Assembly (NCBI GenBank): GCA_965276785.1
Contig: OZ255629.1
Coordinates: 2,790,001 to 2,854,000, forward strand
Direction: 5' to 3'
Origin: LMUY01 sp965276785
GTDB taxonomy: Bacteria; Pseudomonadota; Alphaproteobacteria; Acetobacterales; Acetobacteraceae
DNA: 64,000 nt
Positions 1 through 8,964 of this stretch are shown piece by piece (within the stretch, counting starts at the first letter, position 1; each line of letters starts with the position of its first letter). The position numbers and the translations under genes were made by a program. Below the pieces are notes generated by a model. It did not search any database. It saw only the letters and a list, made by a program, of their open reading frames with translations, and was not told the DNA's origin.

Positions 1-686
1 CGCAGCTTGTCGGCAGTGGCGCGGGCGTCGGCCAGGAGCACGGTGCGGTCGCGGTCGGCGTCGGCGCGAATTTTGGCGGCGGCTTCAGCGCCTTCCGCCC
101 GAGCTTGCGCGGCCACGCGCTGCCGTTCGGACTGCATGCGGCTCAGGATGGCTTGGGTGTTGCCCTCGGGCAGGTCGGCACGGCGGATGCGCACGTCCTC
201 CACCGCAATGCCGAAGCCACTCATCTCCTTGCTCACTTCGTCGCGGATGGTTGCCATGATGTGGCCGCGATCAATCGACAGCACGTTCAGCAGGGTTGAG
301 TTGCCGAGCACCCGGCGCAGGGCCGAGCCCACCACCGAGTTCAAACGGGCACGGATGGCGTCTTCCTGGGCGCCGACGGCCTGGAAGTATTGCAGCGGAT
401 CGGTGATGTGGTAGCGGGTAAAGCTATCCACGATCAGGCGCCGCTGGTCGGACAGGATCACCTCCTCGCTCGGGGTGGAATCATCGAGCAGGCGCTTGTC
501 GAAGGTGATCACCGTCTGAATGAACGGGACTTTGATGTGTAGGCCGGGATCGCTCACGATGCGGATCGGCTGGCCGAACTGGGTGATCAGCACCTGCTCG
601 GTCTGCCGCACGGTAAACAGGCTCGAGGCGACGACCAGGACGACGAACACGACCGCAGCGCCGGCGGCATAGAGAGTGCGGGTCAT
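1..686 (-). CDS. hflC: Protease modulator HflC (partial, 3' end outside window)
   Basis: This is the membrane-anchored SPFH/band-7 subunit that with HflK forms the HflKC complex, which surrounds and modulates the FtsH protease. Translation from the ATG at 686 gives an N-terminal membrane segment (about residues 5-22), then the band-7 core with the typical motifs TVRQTEQVLITQFGQP, VILSDQRRLIVDSF and VEDVRIRRADLPEG, and an Ala/Arg-rich coiled-coil. The gene runs off the left edge after about 228 codons, so the C-terminus is not visible. Its ATG overlaps the hflK stop codon (ATGA), showing translational coupling. Confidence 0.95.
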   Translation of the reverse strand, partial: MTRTLYAAGAAVVFVVLVVASSLFTVRQTEQVLITQFGQPIRIVSDPGLHIKVPFIQTVITFDKRLLDDSTPSEEVILSDQRRLIVDSFTRYHITDPLQYFQAVGAQEDAIRARLNSVVGSALRRVLGNSTLLNVLSIDRGHIMATIRDEVSKEMSGFGIAVEDVRIRRADLPEGNTQAILSRMQSERQRVAAQARAEGAEAAAKIRADADRDRTVLLADARATADKL

Positions 687-1915
687 GGCGCGGGCTTCGC
701 CACGGTGTCGCCGGCGGCGGGCTTCGCCGGCGGTGGGCTGCCGTTCAGGTTCAGCAGCGACAGCGGCCCCTTGACGCCCGCGTCCACCACCGTGGTGGGC
801 GTGTGCGAGACGATCGCCTGCATGGTCTCGATATACAGCCGGCGCAGGGTGACGTCCTTGGCGGCCTGGTAGGCGTTATAGACGCTGAGGAAACGCTGCG
901 CCTGGCCGGTTGCCTCGGCGATGCTCGCCTGCCGGGCGCCGTCGGCTTCCGCCACGATCCGCGCCGCGTCGCCGCGGGCGCGCGGTATGATGTCGTTGCG
1001 GTAGCTTTCCGCAGTGTTGCGTGCCGTGTCGGCGTCCGTGTTGGCGCGCTGCACGTCGCGGAACGATTCGATGACCTCGGCCGGCGGATCGACCTTCTGG
1101 AGCTGAACCTGGGTTATCTCCACTCCCGCCTTGTATTGGTCGAGCACCGCCTGCATGCCCTTCGCGACATCGGTCTCGATCTGCGCCCGTGCCTCGGTCA
1201 GCGCCGGCTGGATCGGGGTGCGGCCGATCACCTCGCGCATTTCGCTTTCGGCCACTTGCTTGACGGTTTGGTCGGGATCGCGGGTGTCGAACAGATAGTT
1301 GCCTACGTCGCGGATGCGCCAGAACACGGCGAAGTCGATGTCGATGATGTTCTCGTCGCCGGTCAGCATCAGGCTTTCGGCGGGCACGCTCTGGGCTTGA
1401 TCCATCGCCGTGGTGTCGGCGGCAAGGCCGTGCGACGTCATGCGCAGGGTGGGGCGGTCGCTGGGGGGCAGGAAGCCGACTTCAACCCGGTTGATGCGGG
1501 TGACGGAGGGGGTAATCGCGCTCTCGACCGGCCAGGGGATGTGGTAGTTCAGGCCGGGCAGCGAGGTGCGGTTGAAGGCGCCGAACCGCAGTACCACGCC
1601 CTGCTCGTCCGGCTGGACGCGGTAGAACCCGGTGGCGAGCCACACCGCGACCACCAGCAGGATGAGCAACAGGATGCCACGGCCGCCGGCGCGGGGCAGG
1701 CCGGGGCGTCGGCCGTTAGGCAGCATGCCGCGGAACATGCCGTTGGCGCGGGCGATGATCTGCTCCAGGTCCGGCAGGTTGCTCGGGCCGCCGCTACCCC
1801 CGCCGCCGCCCCATGGGCCTCGGTTGCCCGGCGGACGCTTACCGCCGCCGGGTCGTGAGCCGGGATTGCCCCATGGCCCCGGCGTTGGGTCGTTGCCGCC
1901 AGTGTTCCAAGGCAT
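683..1915 (-). CDS. hflK: FtsH protease activity modulator HflK
   Basis: This is the partner of HflC in the SPFH complex controlling FtsH in the inner membrane. The ATG at 1915 is chosen because it gives the usual HflK start (MPWNTGG) and has a purine-rich GAGGGAG about 12 bases upstream; the frame is open for 20 more codons upstream. The protein (410 aa) has a Gly/Pro-rich cytosolic tail to about residue 70, one membrane helix at about 80-98, then the band-7 domain (FYRVQPDEQGVVLRFG) and an Ala-rich coiled-coil. It is the first gene of hflK-hflC and is divergent from apbC across 146 bases. Confidence 0.95.
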   Translation of the reverse strand: MPWNTGGNDPTPGPWGNPGSRPGGGKRPPGNRGPWGGGGGSGGPSNLPDLEQIIARANGMFRGMLPNGRRPGLPRAGGRGILLLILLVVAVWLATGFYRVQPDEQGVVLRFGAFNRTSLPGLNYHIPWPVESAITPSVTRINRVEVGFLPPSDRPTLRMTSHGLAADTTAMDQAQSVPAESLMLTGDENIIDIDFAVFWRIRDVGNYLFDTRDPDQTVKQVAESEMREVIGRTPIQPALTEARAQIETDVAKGMQAVLDQYKAGVEITQVQLQKVDPPAEVIESFRDVQRANTDADTARNTAESYRNDIIPRARGDAARIVAEADGARQASIAEATGQAQRFLSVYNAYQAAKDVTLRRLYIETMQAIVSHTPTTVVDAGVKGPLSLLNLNGSPPPAKPAAGDTVAKPAP

Positions 1916-2061
1916 GAAATACTCAGCTCCCTCGCGGTGTGCCGCAGCGTTGGCAATGCGGCGCCCGTGCGCCATATCCCGATTAGACCGGATTGGCTAT
2001 TGGCTGGCCTTCATAATGACTCCGGACCTGTCGTTTGCAAGGCGTGAGGAGTGCACAAGCC

Positions 2062-3138
2062 ATGGCCGAACCAACCGAGGCGGCGCTGCTGCAGGCATTG
2101 CGCGCCTTGCCGGACCCGTCCGGCCGTGCCGACATCGTCTCAGCCGGACGGGTAGACAGCCTCAGCGCGCGCAATGGCCTGGTGCACCTGGCCCTGCTGG
2201 CGGACCGGCAGAGCGCGCCGGCGATGGAGGCAGTCCGCGAACAGGCGGAGCAAATTCTGGCCCGCGTACCCGGCGTGCTGAACGCAACGGCGGTGCTGAC
2301 GGCGCATCGGGTGGCGCCCCCCACTCAGCCGCCGGCTCCGGCCGGGCTGTTGCCGCAGGTGCGGCACATCGTGGCAGTCGCGTCCGGCAAGGGGGGCGTG
2401 GGCAAGTCCACCGTGGCGGTGAACCTGGCGGTGGCGCTGGCGCAGGCCGGCCACCGGGTCGGGCTGCTGGATGCCGACATTTACGGGCCGAGCCTGCCGA
2501 CCATGCTGGGCATGAGCGGGCGGCCCGAGTTGCGCGGAGAGCGCATGCTGCCGGTGGCGGTCTGGGGGCTGCAGGCGATGTCGATCGGCCTGCTGGTGGA
2601 CCCGGACACGGCCATGGTCTGGCGCGGCCCGATGGTGATGAGCGCGCTGCAACAGCTGCTCGGCCAGGTGGAATGGGGCGCGCTGGACGTGATGGTGCTG
2701 GACATGCCGCCCGGCACCGGCGACGCGCAGCTCACCATCGCGCAGAAGCTGAAGCTCTCGGGGGCGGTGATCGTCTCCACCCCGCAGGATGTGGCGCTGA
2801 TGGATGCGCGGCGCGGCGTGCGCATGTTTGAGAAGACCAGCGTGCCGGTGCTGGGCCTGGTGGAGAACATGAGCTTCTTCTGCTGCCCCGTATGCGGCCA
2901 CCGCGCCGAGCTGTTCGGCCATGGCGGCGCGCGGCTGGAGGCGGAGCGGCTGCGGGTGGAGTTCCTGGGCGAGGTGCCGTTGCTGCTGGCGATCCGCGAG
3001 AGCGGGGACGCTGGCACCCCCGTGGTGGCCAGCGCGCCGGATAGCCCGGCCGGCCGGGCCTTCGCCGCATTGGCGGAGCGGGTGTGGGCCAAGCTGCAGG
3101 TGCCCGCCGCCGCCGGGCCGCGGATCACGATGGAGTAG
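2062..3138 (+). CDS. apbC: Mrp/NBP35-family Fe-S cluster carrier ATPase (ApbC)
   Basis: This is a P-loop ATPase that binds and delivers [4Fe-4S] clusters. The 358-aa protein has an N-terminal MIP18/DUF59-like domain (about 1-85), a deviant Walker A GKGGVGKST at 109-117, the Mrp signature around LDADIYGPSLPTMLG, and the cluster-binding pair C275-x2-C278 (CCPVCGH). The ATG at 2062 is preceded by GAGGAG at 2046-2051, so the longer open frame upstream is not used. It is followed at once by putA. Confidence 0.95.
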   Translation: MAEPTEAALLQALRALPDPSGRADIVSAGRVDSLSARNGLVHLALLADRQSAPAMEAVREQAEQILARVPGVLNATAVLTAHRVAPPTQPPAPAGLLPQVRHIVAVASGKGGVGKSTVAVNLAVALAQAGHRVGLLDADIYGPSLPTMLGMSGRPELRGERMLPVAVWGLQAMSIGLLVDPDTAMVWRGPMVMSALQQLLGQVEWGALDVMVLDMPPGTGDAQLTIAQKLKLSGAVIVSTPQDVALMDARRGVRMFEKTSVPVLGLVENMSFFCCPVCGHRAELFGHGGARLEAERLRVEFLGEVPLLLAIRESGDAGTPVVASAPDSPAGRAFAALAERVWAKLQVPAAAGPRITME

Positions 3139-3143
3139 GATGG

Positions 3144-6100
3144 GTGAAACCCATCCGAGGCGCATTACGCACCGGCATTACCGCGGCCTATCGCCGGGCC
3201 GAACCCGACTGTCTGCCACCGCTGCTGGACGCCGCCCGGCTGCATCCGCCGCAGCGCGCCGCCGCCGAAGCGCTCGCCACCCGGCTGATCACCACGCTCC
3301 GCGCCAAGGGCACGCGCGGCCCGGTCGATGGCTTGGTGCGGGAATACAGCCTGTCCAGTCAGGAAGGCGTGGCGCTGATGTGCCTGGCGGAGGCGCTGCT
3401 GCGCATTCCGGACCGCGCCACGCGCGACGCGCTGGTCCGCGACAAGGTGGGCGGCGGGGACTGGCGCGCCCATGCCGGCCACTCCCCCTCCCTGTTCGTG
3501 AACGCCGCCACCTGGGGCCTGGTGGTGACCGGCAAGCTCACCGCCACGGCGGACGAAACCGGCCTGGCTCTGGCCCTGAGCAAGCTCGTCGCGCGCGGCG
3601 GCGAGCCGCTGATCCGCCGGGGAGTGGATCTCGCGATGCGCATGATGGGCGAGCAATTCGTCACCGGGCAGACCATCCAGGAAGCGCTGACCCGCAGCCG
3701 GAAGCTGGAGGCGCGCGGCTTCCGCTATTCCTACGATATGCTTGGCGAGGCCGCGACCACCGCAGAGGATGCCGCCCGCTACCTGCGGGATTATGAGGCG
3801 GCGATCCACGCCATCGGCCAGGCCGCCGGTGCACGCGGCATCGTCTTGGGGCCGGGCATCTCGGTCAAACTCTCCGCGCTGCACCCGCGCTACACCCGCT
3901 CGCAAAGACAGCGGGTGATGACCGAACTGCTGCCCCGGCTACAATCGCTCGCGGTGCTAGCCCGGCGCTATGACATCGGCCTCAACATCGATGCCGAGGA
4001 AGCCGACCGGCTGGACCTCTCGCTCGACCTGCTGGAGGCGCTGTGTATCGACCCGGCGCTGGCCGGCTGGAACGGTGTCGGCTTTGTGGTGCAGGCGTAT
4101 GGCAAGCGCGCCTTTGCCGTGACGCAGTGGCTGATCGAGCTGGGCCGCCGCACCGGGCGCCGGCTGATGGTGCGGCTGGTGAAGGGCGCCTACTGGGACA
4201 GCGAGATCAAGCGGGCCCAGGTGGACGGGCTGGCGGACTACCCGGTGTTCACCCGCAAGGCGCATACCGATGTGTCCTATCTCGCCTGTGCGCGCCTGAT
4301 GCTGGAGGCGCCGGACGCAGTGTTCCCGCAATTCGCCAGCCACAACGCCTACACGGTGGCCGCCATCCACACCATGGCCGGGCCCGCGTTTACGCCGGAG
4401 CAATACGAGTTCCAATGCCTGCACGGCATGGGCGAGCCGCTGTTCGACGAGGTGGTGGGGGCGAACAAGCTTAACCGGCCGTGCCGGATTTACGCTCCCG
4501 TCGGCACCCATGAGACGCTGCTGGCCTACCTGGTGCGTCGGCTGTTGGAGAACGGGGCCAACTCCTCCTTCGTCAACCGCATCCAAGACCCGGCCATACC
4601 GGTGGCCGAGTTGGCGGCCGATCCGGTGGCGCTGGTGGCCGCGTCAGAGCCGTTAGGGGCGCCGCACCCGGCCATCCCCTTGCCGAGCGCCGTGTTCGGC
4701 CCGGCGCGGGCGAACTCGGCCGGGCTCGACCTGTCGAGCGAGGCCGTGCTGGCGGACCTGGAGCCCGCGCTGGCGGCGCGGCGGACGTGGCGTGCGGGTG
4801 GCGAGGGGGAAGCGGCCGCGGTGCGCAACCCAGCCGATGCGGGCGACCTCGTCGGACATGTCGTGGCGGCGGATGCGGCGGCGGTCGAGCGGGCGCTGGC
4901 GCAAGCCGAGGCTGCGGCGCCAGGCTGGGCCGCCACGCCCCCGGCCGGGCGGGCGGACCGTTTGCGGCAGGCTGCGGCGCTGATGCAAGCGGCCTTGCCG
5001 TCGCTGCTGCCGCTGCTAGTGCGCGAGGCGGGCAGGTCGATCCCGAATGCGGTGGCGGAAGTGCGCGAAGCGGTGGACTTCCTGCGCTATTACGCGGCCG
5101 AGTGTGAGCGGGCCGGGGCGGGCCTGCCGCTCGGTCCGGTGGCCTGCATTTCGCCGTGGAACTTCCCGCTCGCGATCTTCACCGGCCAAGTGGCCGCGGC
5201 GCTGGCGGCGGGCAATCCGGTGCTGGCCAAGCCGGCGGAGCAAACCCCGCTGATCGCCGCCCAAGCCGTGGCGTTGCTGCAGCAAGGCGGCATTCCGCCG
5301 GAGGTGCTGCAGCTGCTGCCCGGCGCCGGGAGCGTTGGCGCCCAATTGGCGGCCGACCCGCGCGTGTGTGGCGTACTGTTCACCGGATCCCTCGCCGTGG
5401 CGCGCCACATTCAGCAAGCGCTGGCCACGCGTCTGGGGCCTGACGGCGCCCCCATTCCACTGGTTGCCGAGACCGGCGGCCAGAATGCCATGGTGGTTGA
5501 TTCCTCGGCATTGGCCGAGCAGGTGGTGGCCGACGTGCTGGTCTCCGCTTTCGACAGCGCCGGGCAGCGCTGCTCGGCGCTGCGGCTGCTGTGCCTGCAG
5601 GACGAGGTGGCGGATCGAATCCTGCACATGCTGCGAGGCGCCATGGCGGAGCTGGTGGTGGGCGACCCGGTCCGCCTGGCCACTGATGTCAGCCCGGTGA
5701 TCTCCGCCGCGGCCCGCGAGACGATCCTGGCCCATGTGGCCGCTTCGGGCGCAGCGGGCCATGCGGTGCACAGCCCGGCGCTGCCGCCGGATTGCGCCCG
5801 CGGGACCTTCCTCGCCCCCACGCTGATTGAGCTGTCCGGGCTGCAGGACCTGAAGGAGGAGGTGTTCGGCCCCGTCCTGCACGTGATCCGCTTCCAGCGG
5901 GACGGGCTGGATGCGCTGATGGCCGGGATCAATGCATTGGGTTACGGGCTGACGTTTGGCTTGCACACGCGGCTCGACGAGACCATCGCGCGGGTCACGG
6001 CGCAGTCCGGCGCGGGCAACCTTTACGTCAACCGCACCATGATCGGCGCGGTGGTGGGCGTGCAGCCATTCGGCGGCCACGGGCTATCGGGTACTGGGCC

Positions 6101-6698
6101 GAAGGCGGGCGGTCCGCTTTATCTCGCCCGGCTGACGCGGCGGGGGGCGGGCCCTTTGCCGCCGGGACAGGCGCCCGAGGCCGCCCGGCGCTGGGAGGCC
6201 TGGTTGCGCGCAGCCGGGCAGACGGGTGCGGCGTTGCATTGCGCCGCCTGCATTGCCGCGACCCCGCTGGGGCTAGAGCGTGAACTGCCCGGCCCGGTGG
6301 GTGAGCGCAACCTCTACACCACCCTGCCCCGCGGCGCCGTTCGTTGCGTGGCAGACACCCGGCCCGGCTTGTTCGCACAGATCAGCGCCGCACTCGCCAC
6401 CGGCAACCGGGCGTTGGTGCCGGCGGACCGGCTTCCCGCGCCGCTCGATGGCTGGGTCGCGGCTTTTTCGGGATCGGAGCCGTTCGACCTCGTGCTTTAC
6501 GACGGGGCGGAGCCAGGGCTGAGGACGCTGCTGGCCGAACTAGCCGAACGCCCGGGCCCGGTTGTGCCCTGCCTCGTGCGTGAGGGTGGCGTGACGGACT
6601 ACAATCTCGACCGGCTGGTGAGGGAACGAACGATAAGCACCAACGTCGCCGCCGCCGGTGGCAATGCGAGTTTAATGATGCTTGGCGAACCTCGATGA
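3144..6698 (+). CDS. putA: Bifunctional proline dehydrogenase / L-glutamate gamma-semialdehyde dehydrogenase PutA
   Basis: PutA oxidises proline to glutamate in two steps with channelling. The GTG at 3144 has GGAG/AGGA just upstream, overlapping the apbC stop region, and gives 1184 aa. The first ~480 residues are the FAD-binding PRODH barrel (RLVKGAYWDSEIKRAQ). The aldehyde dehydrogenase follows, with catalytic E776 (VAETGGQNAM) and nucleophile C810 (SAGQRCSAL). The C-terminal ~180 residues form an ALDH-superfamily-like domain ending in ERTISTNVAAAGGNASLM, the mark of a type B PutA. There is no N-terminal ribbon-helix-helix repressor domain, so it is not expected to regulate its own transcription. 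Confidence 0.97.
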   Translation: MKPIRGALRTGITAAYRRAEPDCLPPLLDAARLHPPQRAAAEALATRLITTLRAKGTRGPVDGLVREYSLSSQEGVALMCLAEALLRIPDRATRDALVRDKVGGGDWRAHAGHSPSLFVNAATWGLVVTGKLTATADETGLALALSKLVARGGEPLIRRGVDLAMRMMGEQFVTGQTIQEALTRSRKLEARGFRYSYDMLGEAATTAEDAARYLRDYEAAIHAIGQAAGARGIVLGPGISVKLSALHPRYTRSQRQRVMTELLPRLQSLAVLARRYDIGLNIDAEEADRLDLSLDLLEALCIDPALAGWNGVGFVVQAYGKRAFAVTQWLIELGRRTGRRLMVRLVKGAYWDSEIKRAQVDGLADYPVFTRKAHTDVSYLACARLMLEAPDAVFPQFASHNAYTVAAIHTMAGPAFTPEQYEFQCLHGMGEPLFDEVVGANKLNRPCRIYAPVGTHETLLAYLVRRLLENGANSSFVNRIQDPAIPVAELAADPVALVAASEPLGAPHPAIPLPSAVFGPARANSAGLDLSSEAVLADLEPALAARRTWRAGGEGEAAAVRNPADAGDLVGHVVAADAAAVERALAQAEAAAPGWAATPPAGRADRLRQAAALMQAALPSLLPLLVREAGRSIPNAVAEVREAVDFLRYYAAECERAGAGLPLGPVACISPWNFPLAIFTGQVAAALAAGNPVLAKPAEQTPLIAAQAVALLQQGGIPPEVLQLLPGAGSVGAQLAADPRVCGVLFTGSLAVARHIQQALATRLGPDGAPIPLVAETGGQNAMVVDSSALAEQVVADVLVSAFDSAGQRCSALRLLCLQDEVADRILHMLRGAMAELVVGDPVRLATDVSPVISAAARETILAHVAASGAAGHAVHSPALPPDCARGTFLAPTLIELSGLQDLKEEVFGPVLHVIRFQRDGLDALMAGINALGYGLTFGLHTRLDETIARVTAQSGAGNLYVNRTMIGAVVGVQPFGGHGLSGTGPKAGGPLYLARLTRRGAGPLPPGQAPEAARRWEAWLRAAGQTGAALHCAACIAATPLGLERELPGPVGERNLYTTLPRGAVRCVADTRPGLFAQISAALATGNRALVPADRLPAPLDGWVAAFSGSEPFDLVLYDGAEPGLRTLLAELAERPGPVVPCLVREGGVTDYNLDRLVRERTISTNVAAAGGNASLMMLGEPR

Positions 6699-6712
6699 TG
6701 GGTGGTGGAGAC

Positions 6713-8278
6713 TCATTCCCACTCAATTGTTCCGGGCGGTTTGCTGGTAATGTCGTAGGTCACCCGGTTCACCCCGCGCACCTCGCCCACGATGCGACCC
6801 GCGACCCGGCCCAAAAAGCCCATGTCGAACGGGTAGAACTCGGCGGTCATGCCGTCGGTGCTGGTCACGGCGCGCAAGGCGCAGGCCTGGTCGTAGGTGC
6901 GGCCGTCGCCCATCACGCCCACGGTGCGGACCGGCAGCAATACCGCGAACGCCTGCCAAATCGCGTCATACAGGCCGGCGGCGCGGATTTCCTCAAGGAA
7001 GATCGCGTCCACATGGCGCAATGTCTCCAGCGCCTCGCGGGTGATGGCGCCGGGGATGCGGATGGCGAGGCCGGGGCCGGGGAATGGGTGGCGGCCGACC
7101 AGGCCGCCGGGCAGCCCCAATTCGCGGCCGAGCTTGCGGACCTCGTCCTTGAACAACTCGCGCAGCGGCTCGACCAGCCGCATGCGCATCCGCTCCGGCA
7201 AGCCGCCCACGTTGTGATGGCTCTTGATGGTCACGCTAGGGCCGCCGGTGACGCTGACGCTCTCGATCACGTCCGGGTAGAGCGTGCCTTGAGCGAGGAA
7301 ATCGGCGCCGCCGAGCTTGGCCGCCTCCGCCTCGAACACGTCGATGAACAGGCGGCCGATGGTCTTGCGCTTGGCTTCCGGGTCGGTGACGCCGGCCAGC
7401 GCCTGCAGGAACAGGCCGGAAGCGTCGCGGTGCACCAGGCGGATGTTGAAGCGGTCGCGGAACACGCGCTCCACCTGCTCGGCTTCGTCGCGGCGGAGCA
7501 GGCCGTGGTCGACAAAGATGCAGGTGAGCTGGTCGCCCACCGCCTCGTGGATCAGGGCTGCGGCAACGGCGCTGTCCACGCCGCCGGAGAGGCCGCAAAT
7601 CACCCTGCCCGGCCCCACCTGGGCGCGGATGCGGGAGATGGCTTCTTGGCGGAACTCGGCCATGGTCCAGTCGCCGTGGAGACCGGCCACGCCATGGGTG
7701 AAGTTGCGCAGCAGGGCAGCGCCGTGCGGGGTGTGCACCACCTCGGGATGGAACTGCACGCCGTAGAAGCGGCGCGCCTCGTCGGCCACCACGGCGTACG
7801 GCGCGCCCTCGCTGGCTGCGACGGAGCGGAAGCCGGAGGGCAGCGCGGTGACGCGGTCGCCGTGGCTCATCCACACCTGCTCGCGGCCGCCCGGGCTCCA
7901 GGCGCCGTCGAACAGGGCGCAGGGCTCGGTGATGTCGAGGAAGGCGCGGCCAAATTCCTGCACGCCGTGGGACTCCACGGCTCCGCCCAATTGGGCGCAC
8001 ATCAGTTGCTGGCCGTAGCAAATCCCCAGCACGGGGACGCCGAGCGACCAAGTGACGCCTGGCGCGCGGGGGCTGGCGGGCTCGGTGACGCTGGCGGGGC
8101 CGCCGGATAGGATGATCGCGCGCGGCTGCCAGGCCGTGATCGCGGCCGGCTCGGCGCTGAACGGCCAGATTTCGCAATAAACGCCGCTCTCGCGCAGTCG
8201 CCGGGCGATCAGTTGCGTGACTTGGCTGCCAAAATCGAGGATGAGCACGCGCTCATGGTGCTGGGCGGGGTCACTCAT
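6713..8278 (-). CDS. guaA: GMP synthase (glutamine-hydrolysing)
   Basis: It converts XMP to GMP using glutamine and ATP in purine synthesis. The 521-aa protein has a class I glutamine amidotransferase domain (LGICYGQQ with the catalytic Cys), an ATP pyrophosphatase domain with the P-loop GLSGGVDSAV, and the dimerisation domain ending VTYDITSKPPGTIEWE. The ATG at 8278 has AAGG about 8 bases upstream; a second ATG five codons earlier is possible. It converges on putA with a 14-base gap, and lies downstream of dgoA on the same strand. Confidence 0.97.
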   Translation of the reverse strand: MSDPAQHHERVLILDFGSQVTQLIARRLRESGVYCEIWPFSAEPAAITAWQPRAIILSGGPASVTEPASPRAPGVTWSLGVPVLGICYGQQLMCAQLGGAVESHGVQEFGRAFLDITEPCALFDGAWSPGGREQVWMSHGDRVTALPSGFRSVAASEGAPYAVVADEARRFYGVQFHPEVVHTPHGAALLRNFTHGVAGLHGDWTMAEFRQEAISRIRAQVGPGRVICGLSGGVDSAVAAALIHEAVGDQLTCIFVDHGLLRRDEAEQVERVFRDRFNIRLVHRDASGLFLQALAGVTDPEAKRKTIGRLFIDVFEAEAAKLGGADFLAQGTLYPDVIESVSVTGGPSVTIKSHHNVGGLPERMRMRLVEPLRELFKDEVRKLGRELGLPGGLVGRHPFPGPGLAIRIPGAITREALETLRHVDAIFLEEIRAAGLYDAIWQAFAVLLPVRTVGVMGDGRTYDQACALRAVTSTDGMTAEFYPFDMGFLGRVAGRIVGEVRGVNRVTYDITSKPPGTIEWE

Positions 8279-8325
8279 GGCGCCTTGCAGCACAGCGGGG
8301 CGGCCGGGGCAAGGCTGCCCAGGCG

Positions 8326-8964
8326 TTACGCGGGCGGGAACACGGCATCGTACGCCGCCACGGCCGCGAGCGCGCGCTGGCGCAGCTCCGCCGCGGTGAA
8401 GCCGGGCTGGTAGAGGCTGGAGCCGAGACCGAACACCGTGACGCCCGCTTTGGCATAGGCGGCAAAAGACGCCTCGGACACACCACCCACCGCGCCCAGC
8501 ACGGTGCCGCGCGGCAGCACGGCGCGCATGGCGGCGATGCCCTCAGCACCCACGACGCTGGCGGGAAAGAACTTCAGCGCCGACGCTCCGGCCGCCACTG
8601 CGGCGAAGGCCTCGCTGGGAGTGAACACGCCGGGCATGCTGGGCATGCCGAGCCGGCCCGCTTGTGTTACCACCTCGGGGTTGAAATTGGGTGAGATCAG
8701 CAGCCGCGCGCCCGCTTCGTACACCGCGGCCACCCGCTCGGCGGTCAGCACCGTGCCCGCACCCAGCAGCACATGACCGGGCAGCACCGCGGCGAGCCGG
8801 CCGATCGACTCCAGCGGCTCGGGCGAGTTGAGCGGGACTTCCAGCGCGTCGAACCCACTCTCCACCAGCACCTGGCCGAACTCGACCGCTTCCTCGGGCC
8901 GGATGCCGCGCAGGATGGCAACCAGGTGGCGGCGCAAGGCCGGCCAGGCGACGGTCTCGGTCAT
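8326..8964 (-). CDS. dgoA: 2-dehydro-3-deoxy-6-phosphogalactonate aldolase
   Basis: This class I aldolase of the KDPG/KDPGal family (212 aa) cleaves the phosphorylated sugar acid to pyruvate and glyceraldehyde 3-phosphate. The Schiff-base lysine lies in ASALKFFPAS and the substrate-binding motif in ALEVPLNSPEPLESI; the latter and the adjacent DgoK favour the galactonate-type aldolase over KDPG aldolase (Eda). Its ATG overlaps the dgoK stop codon (ATGA), so the two are translated as a pair in a De Ley-Doudoroff type galactonate pathway. No dehydratase or transporter for this pathway lies in the window. Confidence 0.9.
   Translation of the reverse strand: MTETVAWPALRRHLVAILRGIRPEEAVEFGQVLVESGFDALEVPLNSPEPLESIGRLAAVLPGHVLLGAGTVLTAERVAAVYEAGARLLISPNFNPEVVTQAGRLGMPSMPGVFTPSEAFAAVAAGASALKFFPASVVGAEGIAAMRAVLPRGTVLGAVGGVSEASFAAYAKAGVTVFGLGSSLYQPGFTAAELRQRALAAVAAYDAVFPPA

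Noticed and set aside
803..1858. Plus-strand frame of 351 codons
   Set aside because: Antisense of hflK, no motifs or ribosome-binding site.
1916..2061. Promoter between hflK and apbC
   Set aside because: A CATAAT-like hexamer is present, but no -35 at acceptable spacing could be found on either strand.
6695..8110. Plus-strand open frame of about 470 codons
   Set aside because: Exact antisense of guaA with composition typical of a shadow frame.
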